NCBI GenBank assembly: GCA_022842325.1
Contig: JALHPU010000028.1
Coordinates: 1 to 55,475 of the forward strand
DNA: 55,475 bases
Direction of reading: 5' to 3'
DNA from: Sulfuritalea sp.
GTDB lineage: Bacteria; Pseudomonadota; Gammaproteobacteria; Burkholderiales; Rhodocyclaceae
Position numbers and translations under genes: made by a program. Every line of letters begins with the position of its first letter. The first letter of the stretch is position 1. Below are positions 47,039 to 55,475 of this stretch, piece by piece. The notes under the pieces were generated by a model. That model ran no database searches, was not told the DNA's origin, and saw only the letters and a program-made list of their open reading frames with translations.

Positions 47039-47617
47039 ATGATGATGAAGTGGAGAGGATGGGCGCTGGCCACTGGTGCCCTGGCAATTTCCGCACTGGC
47101 ACAGGCAGCACCGCCAACGGCGGCAATGTTGTCGAATGCCTGCGCCGGATGTCACGGCACCAACGGCGGCAGCGCTGGTCCGACCATGCCCAGCCTGGCG
47201 AGCCAGTCCAAGGAGGCCATCGAAGCTGCCATGAAGAAATTCAAGAACGGAGAGCGTCCGTCATCGATCATGGGCCGCCTGGCGAAGGGTTATAGCGACT
47301 CCGAGATCGCTACCATGGCCGAGTTCTTCTCCAAGCAGAAGCTCCACGCCACGACGCAGGCCCTCGACAAGGCGAAGATCGCCAAGGGAGCCAGCCTGCA
47401 GGAATCCAACTGCGGCCGCTGCCATATCGAGGACGGCAAGGAAGGCAAGGACGACACCCCGGTGATGGCCAGCCAGTGGCTGCCCTACATGCAGATGCAG
47501 ATGGCGGACTACCTGTCCGGCAAGCGCAAGATGCCGGAAAAAATGAAGGAGAAGGTCGATCCGATGTCCAAGGAAGACATCGACGCGCTGCTCCACTTCT
47601 ACGCCAGTGTTAAATAA
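47039..47617 (+). CDS. fccA: Diheme cytochrome c (c4-like), FccA-type
   Basis: The 192-aa precursor has a signal peptide ([12 protein letters not shown]) and two cytochrome c domains with CAGCH (Cys35) and CGRCH (Cys125). Each domain has a distal Met candidate (PTMPSL; PVMASQ). Size and arrangement fit the diheme subunit of flavocytochrome c, which passes electrons from the FAD subunit; a stand-alone cytochrome c4 is the alternative. GGAGGAG lies just before the first of three consecutive ATGs. The flavoprotein gene starts 13 bases after its stop. Confidence 0.88.
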   Translation: MMMKWRGWALATGALAISALAQAAPPTAAMLSNACAGCHGTNGGSAGPTMPSLASQSKEAIEAAMKKFKNGERPSSIMGRLAKGYSDSEIATMAEFFSKQKLHATTQALDKAKIAKGASLQESNCGRCHIEDGKEGKDDTPVMASQWLPYMQMQMADYLSGKRKMPEKMKEKVDPMSKEDIDALLHFYASVK

Positions 47618-47630
47618 GGGGGAACACAAT

Positions 47631-48911
47631 ATGACTCTGGATCGCAGAAATTTTCTAAAACTGGTCGGTGTTGGCGCCGGTGCCGCAGGCCTGCCGCTGA
47701 TCGGCCGGGCTGCTGAGTTGATGCCCAAGGCGGGCAAACGCGTCGTCGTGATTGGTGGCGGCTACGGCGGCACCATCGCCGCCAAGTACATCCGCATGAT
47801 GGACAAGAGCATCGAAGTCGTCATGATCGAGCGCAACGACCATTTCGTCTCCTGCCCGTTCAGCAACCTCTATATTGGCGGCATCCTCAAGGATCTGAAT
47901 CCGCTGACCATCAAGTACGACAAGCTCGCATCGAATCACGGCGTCAAGGTCGTGCAGGCCGAAGTCACCGCGATCGATGCGGCGGCCAAGGTAGTCACGA
48001 CCTCCAAGGGTACCGTCAGCTACGATCGCCTGGTCGTCTCCCCCGGCATCGATTTCCGCCTGGAAGAAATGAAGGGTTACGATGCGGCCGCAATGGAAAA
48101 AATGCCCCATGCTTGGAAAGCCGGTCCGCAGACAGTCTTGTTGCGCAAGCAGCTCGAGGCCATGAAGGATGGCGGCACCGTGGTGATGACCGTGCCGCTC
48201 GGGCCCTATCGCTGCCCGCCCGGGCCGTATGAACGCACCAGCATGATTGCCCACTACCTGAAGAAGAACAAGCCGAAGTCGAAGATCGTCGTGCTTGATG
48301 CCAACCCGGACATCACCTCGAAGGGCGGCCTGTTCAAGAAGGGCTGGAAGGACAACTACGAAGGCATCATCGACTATCGCCCGGCAAAGAAGGTTACCGA
48401 GGTCAATGCCCAAGCCATGTCCGTGATGGTCGAGGGCATCGAGGAAGTAAAGGGTGACGTCATCAACGTGATTCCGCCGCAGCGCGCCGGACAGATCGCG
48501 GTTGCCGCCGGACTCGTCGGCGACGACAAGAACTGGTGTCCGGTCAACGCCACGACCTTCGAGTCCACCAAGCAAGCAGGTATTCACGTCATCGGTGATG
48601 CCTGCGTTGCCGGTGCCATGCCGAAGTCCGGCTACTCGGCCAATTCCGAAGCTAAGGTCTGCGCCACCAACATCGTGGCGCTGATGAATGGCAAGGAAAT
48701 CACCGACCTGTCGGGCATCAACACCTGCTACAGCTACATCACCGACAAGGATGCAGTCAGTGTCGCGGCCGTGTATGCGGTCAAAGAAGGCAAGATTGTT
48801 GCCGTGCCCAACTCCGGCGGCGTATCTCCAGCCGATTTCTCGGCCGCAAAGCTGGAGGCGATATACGCCGAAAGCTGGTTGAAGAACATCCTGACCGAAA
48901 TGTCGACCTGA
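47631..48911 (+). CDS. fccB: Flavocytochrome c sulfide dehydrogenase, flavoprotein subunit
   Basis: The 426-aa precursor has a twin-arginine signal (DRRNFLKLVGVGAGAAG), then FAD-binding VVVIGGGYGGTIAAKYI. The cysteines essential in Allochromatium FccB are all present: Cys75 (FVSCPFSN) for covalent flavin attachment, and Cys195 (YRCPPGPYER) and Cys366 (NTCYS), the redox disulfide. HVIGDACVAGAMPKSGYSAN also matches. It oxidises sulfide to sulfur or polysulfide in the periplasm and passes electrons to the diheme subunit. It is the last gene of the operon, followed by a terminator. Confidence 0.92.
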   Translation: MTLDRRNFLKLVGVGAGAAGLPLIGRAAELMPKAGKRVVVIGGGYGGTIAAKYIRMMDKSIEVVMIERNDHFVSCPFSNLYIGGILKDLNPLTIKYDKLASNHGVKVVQAEVTAIDAAAKVVTTSKGTVSYDRLVVSPGIDFRLEEMKGYDAAAMEKMPHAWKAGPQTVLLRKQLEAMKDGGTVVMTVPLGPYRCPPGPYERTSMIAHYLKKNKPKSKIVVLDANPDITSKGGLFKKGWKDNYEGIIDYRPAKKVTEVNAQAMSVMVEGIEEVKGDVINVIPPQRAGQIAVAAGLVGDDKNWCPVNATTFESTKQAGIHVIGDACVAGAMPKSGYSANSEAKVCATNIVALMNGKEITDLSGINTCYSYITDKDAVSVAAVYAVKEGKIVAVPNSGGVSPADFSAAKLEAIYAESWLKNILTEMST

Positions 48912-48930
48912 CCCGTCGTCAACCTCAAGA

Positions 48931-48963
48931 ACAAACCCCGCCAATTGGCGGGGTTTGTTTTTC
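48931..48963 (+). terminator. Terminator of the cytochrome/fccAB operon
   Basis: AACAAACCCCGCC and GGCGGGGTTTGTT form a perfect 13-bp stem with an AATT loop and a T-run. Confidence 0.93.
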
Positions 48964-48985
48964 CGCAGTCGCCTGCCGCACTATC

Positions 48986-49441
48986 CTAATGATGCCCGGT
49001 GCTGCCGAATCCGCCTGCGCCGCGCTGGCTTAAAGGGAACTCGTCCACCACATTGAAGGCCACCCGCACCACCGGCACCACGACCAGTTGTGCCAGGCGA
49101 TCCATCGGATTCAGGGTAAAGGTGTCGTGGCCACGGTTCCAGGTGGACACGAATATTTCGCCCTGATAGTCCGAATCGATCAACCCGACCAGATTGCCGA
49201 GCACGATACCGTGTTTGTGACCCAGACCGGAACGCGGCAGGATCATTGCCGCCAGGCCCGGATCGGACAAATGTATGGCAATGCCGGTCGGGATCAGGAT
49301 GGTCTCTCCGGGATGAATTTTTATTGCCATTTCGATACAGGCGCGCAGATCAATCCCGGCCGCGCCCGGTGTGGCATATTGCGGCGCGTAGCGATCGTCC
49401 TTCAGGCGTGCATCGAGTATTTTCAGGTCAATGCTGGCCAC
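48986..49441 (-). CDS. dut: dUTP diphosphatase
   Basis: The 151-aa trimeric enzyme hydrolyses dUTP to dUMP and PPi. The five dUTPase motifs are in order: [40 protein letters not shown] and the C-terminal [10 protein letters not shown]. It overlaps the end of coaBC by 14 bases, the usual coaBC-dut order in proteobacteria. Confidence 0.97.
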   Translation of the reverse strand: MASIDLKILDARLKDDRYAPQYATPGAAGIDLRACIEMAIKIHPGETILIPTGIAIHLSDPGLAAMILPRSGLGHKHGIVLGNLVGLIDSDYQGEIFVSTWNRGHDTFTLNPMDRLAQLVVVPVVRVAFNVVDEFPLSQRGAGGFGSTGHH

Positions 49442-50630
49442 GCGGCTTCTCCATCAGACTGGCAATATGCGAGACAATTCCGCGCGCCACGTCGGATTTG
49501 TCGGCGGGTGGCAGCGCATGCGCCCCGGCCGCATCGAACAGGGTCACCGCATTGGTGTCTCCACCCAATCCGTCCTGCACCAGATTGCCCACCACCAGCG
49601 CGAGCTTCTTTGCCACACGCTTGCCTTCCGCATAGCTTGCCAGATCCCGGCTCTCGGCAGCAAAACCTACACAGAACGGCGCATCAGGTCGCGCCGCCAC
49701 TTCGGCGAGGATATCGGGATTGGAATCCAGTTCGAGCGTCAGGCTGCCGGCATTTTTTTTTATCTTGTGCGCAGCCGCCTGACGCGGCCGATAATCGGCC
49801 ACTGCCGCGACGCCGATGAACACATCCTGCCCTGGCAAAGCCCGCATCACCGCCTCATGCATTTGCAACGCGCTCTGGACATTGATTCGATGCACGCCGC
49901 GCGGGGTAGCGAGCGCGACCGGTCCGGCGACCAGGGTCACCTCGGCGCCCGCCACGGCACAGGCACGCGCGAGGGAAAACCCCATCTTTCCCGAACTTGA
50001 ATTGGTGAACCCGCGTACCGGATCGAGCGCCTCGAAGGTCGGTCCGGCGGTCAATAGGACACGCTTGCCGGCCAGGCATTTCACCTGCAGGGAGGCATAC
50101 AGATCATCGAACAGTTCAACAGCCTCCAGCATACGCCCGGCACCCACCTCGCCGCAGGCCTGTTCGCCACGCGCGGGACCGAGAATGCTCACTCGGTCGG
50201 CGCGCAGTTGAGCCACATTGCGCTGCGTCGCCGGGTTCTCCCACATCTGGCGGTTCATGGCCGGAGCGATCAGCAGGGGACAATCCCGTGCCAGACAAAG
50301 CGTGGAAAGCAGGTCATCGGCAAAGCCATGAGCCAATTTTGCCAGGAAGTCCGCGGTCGCCGGAGCCACCAGCAGGGCAGCGGCGCCACGGGTAAGGTCG
50401 ATATGCGCCATGCCATTATCCAGGCGCGGGTCCCACAGCGCCTGCCACACGCGGCGCCCGGTGAGTGCCTGGAAAGTGGCGGGACCGACGAATTGCGCAC
50501 CGGCCTCGGTCAGGACGACATCCACCTCTGCACCGGCCTTGACCAGCAGCCGCACCAGCTCCGCGGCCTTGTAGGCTGCGATGCCACCAGTCACTCCCAG
50601 CACAATGCGTTTGCCCTGAAATTCGTTCAT
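49428..50630 (-). CDS. coaBC: Phosphopantothenoylcysteine decarboxylase/synthase
   Basis: The 400-aa bifunctional enzyme catalyses the two middle steps of CoA synthesis. The flavin-dependent CoaC half has [19 protein letters not shown] (substrate clamp) and the catalytic cysteine in [10 protein letters not shown]. The CoaB half has [20 protein letters not shown] and AAVADYRP. I chose the ATG at 50630 ([12 protein letters not shown]). It is divergent from radC, with 46 bases between starts, the common arrangement in proteobacteria. Confidence 0.96.
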   Translation of the reverse strand: MNEFQGKRIVLGVTGGIAAYKAAELVRLLVKAGAEVDVVLTEAGAQFVGPATFQALTGRRVWQALWDPRLDNGMAHIDLTRGAAALLVAPATADFLAKLAHGFADDLLSTLCLARDCPLLIAPAMNRQMWENPATQRNVAQLRADRVSILGPARGEQACGEVGAGRMLEAVELFDDLYASLQVKCLAGKRVLLTAGPTFEALDPVRGFTNSSSGKMGFSLARACAVAGAEVTLVAGPVALATPRGVHRINVQSALQMHEAVMRALPGQDVFIGVAAVADYRPRQAAAHKIKKNAGSLTLELDSNPDILAEVAARPDAPFCVGFAAESRDLASYAEGKRVAKKLALVVGNLVQDGLGGDTNAVTLFDAAGAHALPPADKSDVARGIVSHIASLMEKPRGQH

Positions 50631-50676
50631 GACATTAAAATCCAGTCGATCGGCAATCAAGCGGGGATTCTAAACC

Positions 50677-51357
50677 ATGGCCATACGCGATTGGCCCGCG
50701 GCAGAACGCCCGCGCGAACGGCTTGCCCAGCAGGGTGCGGCGGCGCTCTCGGATGCGGAGTTACTGGCGATTTTCTTGCGCGTCGGCATGCCCGGCAAGA
50801 GCGCAGTGGATCTGGCGCGGGAACTGCTGGCGAGCTTCGATGGCAGCTTGGCCCGTCTCGCTGCCGCCAGCACTCAAGACCTTGCCCGCCTGCCCGGGAT
50901 CGGCCCCGCCAAGGCCGCACAGCTCGCGGCCGCGCTGGAACTGGCGCGCCGCGCGCTCGTCGATCCGCTGAAAGCCAGGGATGCGCTGGCCTCGCCCCAG
51001 GCGGTCCGCGACTGGTTGCGGCTTTCTCTGGGCAGCCTGCAGCACGAGGTCTTCATCGCGCTATGGCTGGATGCCCAGAACCGCCTGATCGCCAGCGAGG
51101 AGTTGTTCCGCGGAACGCTGACGCAAACCAGTGTTTATCCGCGCGAGGTCGTCAAACGGGCCCTGGCGCACAATGCCGGTGCCGTTATCCTCGCTCACAA
51201 CCACCCGTCCGGTCTCGCCGAGCCATCGCGCGCCGACGAAGTGCTCACTTCATCGCTGAAGCAGGCTCTGGCCCTGATAGACGTAAAGCTTCTGGACCAT
51301 TTCATCGTGACCGGCAGCGCCAATCCCCTGTCCTTTGCTGAGCGCGGACTGATTTGA
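50677..51357 (+). CDS. radC: RadC-family JAB-domain protein
   Basis: The 226-aa protein has an N-terminal helix-hairpin-helix region ([15 protein letters not shown]) and a C-terminal JAB/MPN metalloprotease-like domain. The metal motif is present: the Glu in HEVFIALW, then AHNHPSG and the downstream Asp. RadC was once linked to DNA repair, but the role is unsettled. It precedes rpmB-rpmG in the same direction, as in many proteobacteria, but rpmB has its own promoter. Confidence 0.93.
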   Translation: MAIRDWPAAERPRERLAQQGAAALSDAELLAIFLRVGMPGKSAVDLARELLASFDGSLARLAAASTQDLARLPGIGPAKAAQLAAALELARRALVDPLKARDALASPQAVRDWLRLSLGSLQHEVFIALWLDAQNRLIASEELFRGTLTQTSVYPREVVKRALAHNAGAVILAHNHPSGLAEPSRADEVLTSSLKQALALIDVKLLDHFIVTGSANPLSFAERGLI

Positions 51358-51365
51358 CAAAAGGA

Positions 51366-51395
51366 TTGAGTTTTTGGGTGATTGTTTGGTAAACT
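51366..51395 (+). promoter_or_regulatory. Promoter of rpmB-rpmG
   Basis: TTGAGT (51366-51371) and TAAACT (51390-51395) are 18 bp apart, just after the radC stop. Confidence 0.65.
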
Positions 51396-51433
51396 AGCAA
51401 GCTTTGCGAAATAAGCATTCAGGAGCACTACAC

Positions 51434-51670
51434 ATGTCTCGCGTATGTCAAGTGACGGGCAAGGCCCCGATGGTAGGGAACAACGTATCCCACGCCAACA
51501 ACAAGACCAAGCGTCGCTTTCTGCCTAACCTGCACAGCCGCCGCTTCTGGATCGAAACCGAAAACCGCTGGGTCAGTCTGCGCGTATCAAACGCCGGTCT
51601 GCGCACCATCGACAAGAAGGGCATCGACGTTGTCCTCGCCGAGCTGCGTGAGCGCGGCGAGCGCGTCTAA
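51434..51670 (+). CDS. rpmB: 50S ribosomal protein L28
   Basis: The 78-aa protein starts [20 protein letters not shown] and has [14 protein letters not shown] and [15 protein letters not shown], as in L28. It binds 23S rRNA in the large subunit. AGGAG lies nine bases before the ATG. rpmG follows 14 bases later. Confidence 0.97.
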   Translation: MSRVCQVTGKAPMVGNNVSHANNKTKRRFLPNLHSRRFWIETENRWVSLRVSNAGLRTIDKKGIDVVLAELRERGERV

Positions 51671-51684
51671 CAGGAGAAAGCATC

Positions 51685-51852
51685 ATGGCCAAGGGCGGAC
51701 GCGAAAAGATCAAGCTGGAATCCACAGCCGGTACGGGACACTTCTACACAACTACGAAGAACAAGAAGACCACGCCGGGAAAGCTGGAGTTTTTGAAATA
51801 TGACCCGAAGGCGCGCAAGCATGTCGCCTACAAGGAAGTGAAGCTGAAGTAA
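51685..51852 (+). CDS. rpmG: 50S ribosomal protein L33
   Basis: The 55-aa product reads [20 protein letters not shown], then [15 protein letters not shown] and [14 protein letters not shown], matching L33. No CxxC zinc pairs are present, so it is the zinc-independent (C-) form. CAGGAGAAAG precedes the ATG. It is short but unmistakable. Confidence 0.97.
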   Translation: MAKGGREKIKLESTAGTGHFYTTTKNKKTTPGKLEFLKYDPKARKHVAYKEVKLK

Positions 51853-51863
51853 TTCGGCGCTTC

Positions 51864-51900
51864 CCAATAAAAAACCCGCCGCTGGCGGGTTTTTTATTGG
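51864..51900. terminator. Bidirectional terminator after rpmG
   Basis: A perfect 17-bp inverted repeat (CCAATAAAAAACCCGCC and its complement) has a GCT loop. It serves rpmG and the convergent desaturase gene. Confidence 0.95.
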
Positions 51901-51915
51901 CTGGGATTCCGGTTT

Positions 51916-53079
51916 TCAAACGGCGTAGGAGCGCAAACGCCGCGAAAAATCCTCCAGCTGACGGATCCCGCTTTGCTCGGCACGAGCGACCCAGTCCTGC
52001 AACTGCTTCACCAACTGATCGTGGGAGGCAGAGGAACGGGCCCACAGCGCCTCCAGGTCGGCACGCATGGCATATACCTTGGCCAAACGCTCGCTACGCT
52101 CAAGCAGCGCCGTTAGCCGCTCTTTCTGCGGAGCCGGCAAGGCGGCACTGTCCTCGCCCAGCAGGCGCTTCATGCTGCGGCCCTCGTGCGCATCGATTCG
52201 CAATTGCTTGAATTCCTCTGCGGCAAGCTGGCGCAGCGTCTTGAGATATCGCGCCAGAACGTCGTAGCGATGCGTCACCACGGCCTGCAGCATGTCCAGA
52301 TCGATGGCTGGACGCAGCGCGCCAAGGCGGGGAATCGGGGCCACCTTCTTCACGCGAGCCAGACCCAGCATTTCCATCAGGCGGATGTACAGCCAGCCGA
52401 TGTCGAACTCGTACCATTTGTTCGACAGCTTGGCCGAGGTGGCGAAGGCGTGATGATTGTTGTGCAACTCCTCGCCACCGATCAGGATGCCCAGCGGAAA
52501 GAAGTTCGTCGATGCGTCCGCGCAGGCAAAATTCCGGTAACCCCAGAAATGGCCAATGCCATTGACCACGCCAGCCGCCCAGAACGGGATCCAGATCATC
52601 TGCACACCCCAGATCAGCAGCCCCGGCCAGATGCCAAACAGCGCGACATCGATGCCCAGCATGACAATGATGCCCAGCTTGTGCTGTGGCGAATAGACTT
52701 TCCGCTCCAGCCAGTCGTCAGGCGTGCCGTGCCCGTAGCGCGCGATGGTTTCCGCGTTGCGTGATTCCTTTACGTAAAGCAACACGCCAGTCCACAGCAC
52801 GCGATTGAGGCCGAGCACCTGCGGGCTGTGCGGATCCTCCGGCGTCTCGCACTTGGCGTGATGTTTGCGGTGTATTGCCGCCCACTCGCCGGTAACCATG
52901 CCGGTCGTCAGCCAAAGCCACAAGCGGAAGAAATGACTCGGCACGGGACCCAGGTCCAGCGCTCGATGCGCCTGATGGCGGTGCAGGAAGATCGTGACCG
53001 CGGCGATCGTGACATGGGTCAGACCCAGAGTCACCACCACATATCCCCACCAGGGAAGATCAATAAGTCCGGCGTACAT
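51916..53079 (-). CDS. Membrane fatty-acid (acyl-CoA/lipid) desaturase
   Basis: The 387-aa protein has the three histidine boxes of delta-9-type desaturases: HRHQAH, HRKHH and HNNHH, between hydrophobic segments. These bind the di-iron centre that inserts a double bond into a saturated acyl chain. A C-terminal extension of about 120 residues after the last box is charged and helical (LKTLRQLAAEEFKQL, ERLTALLERSERLAKVY). It is probably coiled-coil and not part of the catalytic domain. I chose the ATG at 53079; the longer frame begins with a weak TTG. Confidence 0.9.
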   Translation of the reverse strand: MYAGLIDLPWWGYVVVTLGLTHVTIAAVTIFLHRHQAHRALDLGPVPSHFFRLWLWLTTGMVTGEWAAIHRKHHAKCETPEDPHSPQVLGLNRVLWTGVLLYVKESRNAETIARYGHGTPDDWLERKVYSPQHKLGIIVMLGIDVALFGIWPGLLIWGVQMIWIPFWAAGVVNGIGHFWGYRNFACADASTNFFPLGILIGGEELHNNHHAFATSAKLSNKWYEFDIGWLYIRLMEMLGLARVKKVAPIPRLGALRPAIDLDMLQAVVTHRYDVLARYLKTLRQLAAEEFKQLRIDAHEGRSMKRLLGEDSAALPAPQKERLTALLERSERLAKVYAMRADLEALWARSSASHDQLVKQLQDWVARAEQSGIRQLEDFSRRLRSYAV

Positions 53080-53132
53080 GACGAAGTTACCTGTAAGGAA
53101 AACTGGGTCCAAAATTCAAGTATGGCTCCATA

Positions 53133-55370
53133 TCAGCGCTTTGTCCTGGCGCGCGACGGTGCCTCCTCTGCAAGCCGAAAGTCGATCTTGTTGGCTTCCA
53201 TGTCGACCCGGGTCAGTTGCACGCGCACCCTATCGGACAAGCGAAAGCGCCGACCGCTGCGCTCGCCAACCATGGCATGCGATTTCTCGTCGAAATGGAA
53301 ATAGTCCTGCCCCAGTTCGGAAACATGCACCAGACCCTCGACAAACACGCCATCGAGTGCGACAAAGATGCCGAAAGGCACCACCGAGGAAATGCTGCCC
53401 TCGAAGATTTCGCCGACGCGATCCTTCATGTAGAAGCACTTGAGCCACGCCTCGACATCGCGCGTCGCCTCGTCGGCACGGCGCTCGGTCATGGAGCAAT
53501 GCAGGCCGATCTCCTCCCACGCATTTGCCCCCCCCGCGGGCTCATAGCGCCGTGCCGCCAGCGCCGACTTTATGGCGCGATGCACCAGCAGATCGGGATA
53601 GCGGCGGATCGGCGAAGTGAAGTGCGTATAGCTCTCGTAAGCCAGGCCGAAATGGCCCACATTGTCCGGACTGTAGATGGCCTGGCGCAACGAGCGCAGC
53701 ATTACCGTCTGTAGCAGCTGCCGGTCGGGGCGCTGGCCGATCTTTTCCAGCAGCTTGGCGTAGTCTTGTGCCTTGGGCTCATCGCCGCCGCCCAGCTGGA
53801 AGCCAAAGGTACCGATGAAGTCGCGCAACTTGACCAGGCGTTCTGGCGTCGGACCTTCATGGATGCGATAGAGCGAGGGATGTTCCCGTTCGCGCAGGAA
53901 TTCCGAGGCGCAGACATTCGCCGCCAGCATGCACTCCTCGATCAGGCGATGCGCTTCATTGCGCTCATAGGGCTCGATGCGCTCGATCTTGCCGTGATCA
54001 TCGAAAACCATGCGCGTTTCGGTGGTCTCAAAATCAATGGCACCGCGCTTGACGCGTTCCTTGGCAAGTTGCTTGTACAGCGTGTCCAGTGCCTCCAGAT
54101 GCGGCAGCAAGGATGCCAGGCGCTCGCGGGTCGGACCATCCTTGTCATACAGGGCAGCGGCAACCTCGGTATAGGTCAGCCGCGCATGCGAGAACATCAC
54201 CGCCGGATAGAAGCGGTAGCGGCTGATCGCGCCGTGGGCGTTGATCGCCATGTCGCACACCATGCACAGCCGTTCCACCTGCGGATTGAGCGAGCACAAG
54301 CCATTGGACAGCTTCTCCGGCAGCATCGGAATCACGCGCCGCGGGAAATATACCGAGTTGCCGCGGGCATAGGCGTCCTGGTCCAGCGCACCGCCCGCGG
54401 TCACATAGTGCGAAACATCGGCAATCGCCACGACGAGCCGGAAGCCCTTGCCCTGGCGTTCGCAAAACACCGCGTCGTCGAAATCCTTGGCCGTCTCGCT
54501 GTCGATGGTCACCAGCGGCAGGCCGGTCACGTCTTCGCGGCCTTTCCAGTCCGACTTGCGCACAGCCTCCGGCAGCTTCCTGGTTTCGGCCAGCGCCTCG
54601 GTCGAAAACTCGTAGGGCAGTTCGTGCTTGCGCAGCGCGATCTCGATTTCCATGCCGGGGTCGGCATAGTTGCCGAGCACCTCGACCAGGCGGCCGATGG
54701 GCTGTCCATGCTTGCTCGGCTGCTCGATGAGTTCGATCATCACTACCTGGCCGGACTGGGCCTTGAGTGCCTTCTTCGCACCCTTCTCAGGCGGGGCCAG
54801 CAAAATGTCCTGGCTGATGCGCTTGTTCTCGGCGACCACAAAGCGCACGCCGTGCTCCTCGATTACGCGCCCCACCACGAAGCGGTTGGCGCGCTCGGTG
54901 ACCTCGACGATCTTGCCTTCCGGCCGGCCCTTGCGATCTACGCCGATGACCCGGGCGATAGCCTTGTCACCGTGCAGCACCTTGTCCATTTCCTTGGGCG
55001 AGAGGAACAGATCGGGGCCTTCTTCGTCGGGAATCAGGAAACCGAAGCCGTCCGCGTGACCGGCAACGCGCCCGCGCACCAGATCGGCTTTGTCCGGAAT
55101 CAGCCAATCGCCACGGCGGTTCTGCATCAGTTGCGCATCGCGCGCCATGGCTCCCAGCCGGCGCTGGAACGTGTCAAGCTCGAACGGCTGGATATCGAGC
55201 AGCTCGACCATACGCCCGAGTTCCAGCGGCGCACCCTGCGCAGCCAGCGTTTGCAGGATGTATTCACGGCTCGGCAAGGGATGGTCGTACTGCGTTTTTT
55301 CGCGCTCGAACTGCGGATCGGCGCGACGAATTTTTGAAAGCTTGTGGGTGCTATGCGGCTTGTTTGACAA
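53133..55370 (-). CDS. rnr: Ribonuclease R
   Basis: The 745-aa 3'-5' exoribonuclease has cold-shock-like RNA-binding domains (DGFGFLIPDEEGPDLFLSP), the RNB catalytic domain with metal aspartates (DSETAKDFDDAVF, DVSHYV) and a C-terminal S1 domain (GISSVVPFG-type strand, then VEGLVHVSELG). It degrades structured RNA. The start is a TTG at 55370 preceded by AAAGGA, because the longer frame runs back into the tRNA gene. The start region overlaps the divergent tRNA-Leu promoter. Codons for KSALAARR at 53548-53569 equal the consensus of the dispersed repeat. Confidence 0.95.
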   Translation of the reverse strand: MSNKPHSTHKLSKIRRADPQFEREKTQYDHPLPSREYILQTLAAQGAPLELGRMVELLDIQPFELDTFQRRLGAMARDAQLMQNRRGDWLIPDKADLVRGRVAGHADGFGFLIPDEEGPDLFLSPKEMDKVLHGDKAIARVIGVDRKGRPEGKIVEVTERANRFVVGRVIEEHGVRFVVAENKRISQDILLAPPEKGAKKALKAQSGQVVMIELIEQPSKHGQPIGRLVEVLGNYADPGMEIEIALRKHELPYEFSTEALAETRKLPEAVRKSDWKGREDVTGLPLVTIDSETAKDFDDAVFCERQGKGFRLVVAIADVSHYVTAGGALDQDAYARGNSVYFPRRVIPMLPEKLSNGLCSLNPQVERLCMVCDMAINAHGAISRYRFYPAVMFSHARLTYTEVAAALYDKDGPTRERLASLLPHLEALDTLYKQLAKERVKRGAIDFETTETRMVFDDHGKIERIEPYERNEAHRLIEECMLAANVCASEFLREREHPSLYRIHEGPTPERLVKLRDFIGTFGFQLGGGDEPKAQDYAKLLEKIGQRPDRQLLQTVMLRSLRQAIYSPDNVGHFGLAYESYTHFTSPIRRYPDLLVHRAIKSALAARRYEPAGGANAWEEIGLHCSMTERRADEATRDVEAWLKCFYMKDRVGEIFEGSISSVVPFGIFVALDGVFVEGLVHVSELGQDYFHFDEKSHAMVGERSGRRFRLSDRVRVQLTRVDMEANKIDFRLAEEAPSRARTKR
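53548..53569 (-). repeat. Dispersed 22-bp repeat, copy 11 (inside rnr, sense)
   Basis: It matches all 22 consensus bases on the rnr coding strand. Confidence 0.6.
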
Positions 55371-55391
55371 TCTGATTTTTTCCTTTAGAAT
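55364..55391 (+). promoter_or_regulatory. Promoter of tRNA-Leu
   Basis: A perfect -35 TTGACA (55364-55369) and a -10 TAGAAT (55386-55391) are 16 bp apart. A GC-rich discriminator (CGCGCC) follows, as for stringently controlled RNA genes. The -35 box overlaps the rnr start codon on the other strand. Confidence 0.8.
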
Positions 55392-55411
55392 TCGCGCCTC
55401 GTTTCGCGCCT

Positions 55412-55475
<64 letters not shown>

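Overview
The window is 55.5 kb of GC-rich bacterial chromosome. Gene content and protein similarity point to a betaproteobacterium, most likely of the Rhodocyclales/Nitrosomonadales type. Markers for this are argD-argF-argG, the glyoxylate-shunt set aceK/icd/aceA/aceB, clpS-clpA, hppA facing a PPi-type phosphofructokinase, exbB-exbD-lpxK-kdsB-adk, and a NapC-like cytochrome with a flavocytochrome c pair. No phylogeny could be run, so the rank is inferred.

Region 1 (1-3.8 kb) is accessory DNA. The left edge has the first codons of a transposase reading outward. Next come integron gene cassettes separated by attC sites that closely resemble each other, as in sedentary chromosomal integrons. The cassettes carry a secreted Sel1-repeat protein, an unknown 129-aa protein, a YoeB/YefM toxin-antitoxin pair on the opposite strand with its own operator, and a small secreted protein. 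The array decays after a degenerate attC into a truncated RibD/DHFR-like gene fused to a HicA-like toxin that has lost its stop codon. No integrase gene is inside the window.

Region 2 (3.8-22 kb) is core metabolism: a 4xCBS-PAS protein, a SnoaL-like protein, a Tat-type aldo/keto reductase, a thiolase, a CobD/CbiB-like membrane protein, a Nudix CoA pyrophosphatase, a class I glutamine amidotransferase, yajQ, ppnP, a DUF2788 protein, argG/argF/argD, an orphan ParA-type ATPase, rpsT, murJ, ggt and the proton-pumping pyrophosphatase hppA.

Region 3 (22-31 kb) holds a PPi-dependent and an ATP-type phosphofructokinase, adk, kdsB, a Trm112-like protein, lpxK, exbD, exbB, xseA and sodB. sodB has a strong promoter overlapped by an IscR type 1-like site. 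A cluster of DnaA boxes lies between exbB and xseA.

Region 4 (31-45 kb) is organised around the isocitrate branch point: aceK (IDH kinase/phosphatase) faces icd, and aceA and aceB follow, with a LysR regulator divergent from aceB. A cold-shock gene, clpS-clpA, rraA and an alpha/beta hydrolase are interleaved.

Region 5 (45-49 kb) is a three-gene electron-transfer operon. A membrane-anchored tetraheme NapC/NirT-type cytochrome is fused to an ethylbenzene-dehydrogenase-like heme domain, followed by a diheme cytochrome and a flavoprotein matching FccAB (flavocytochrome c sulfide dehydrogenase). A palindrome upstream of this operon closely matches two palindromes upstream of aceA, suggesting a shared regulator. 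The window ends with dut, coaBC, radC, rpmB-rpmG, a fatty-acid desaturase, rnr and a truncated tRNA-Leu(CAG).

Across the window, a 22-bp sequence (core AGTCGGCGCTGGCGGCACGG) recurs about eleven times. Some copies follow stop codons directly and others sit inside genes in different reading frames. It is the least expected signal in the window.
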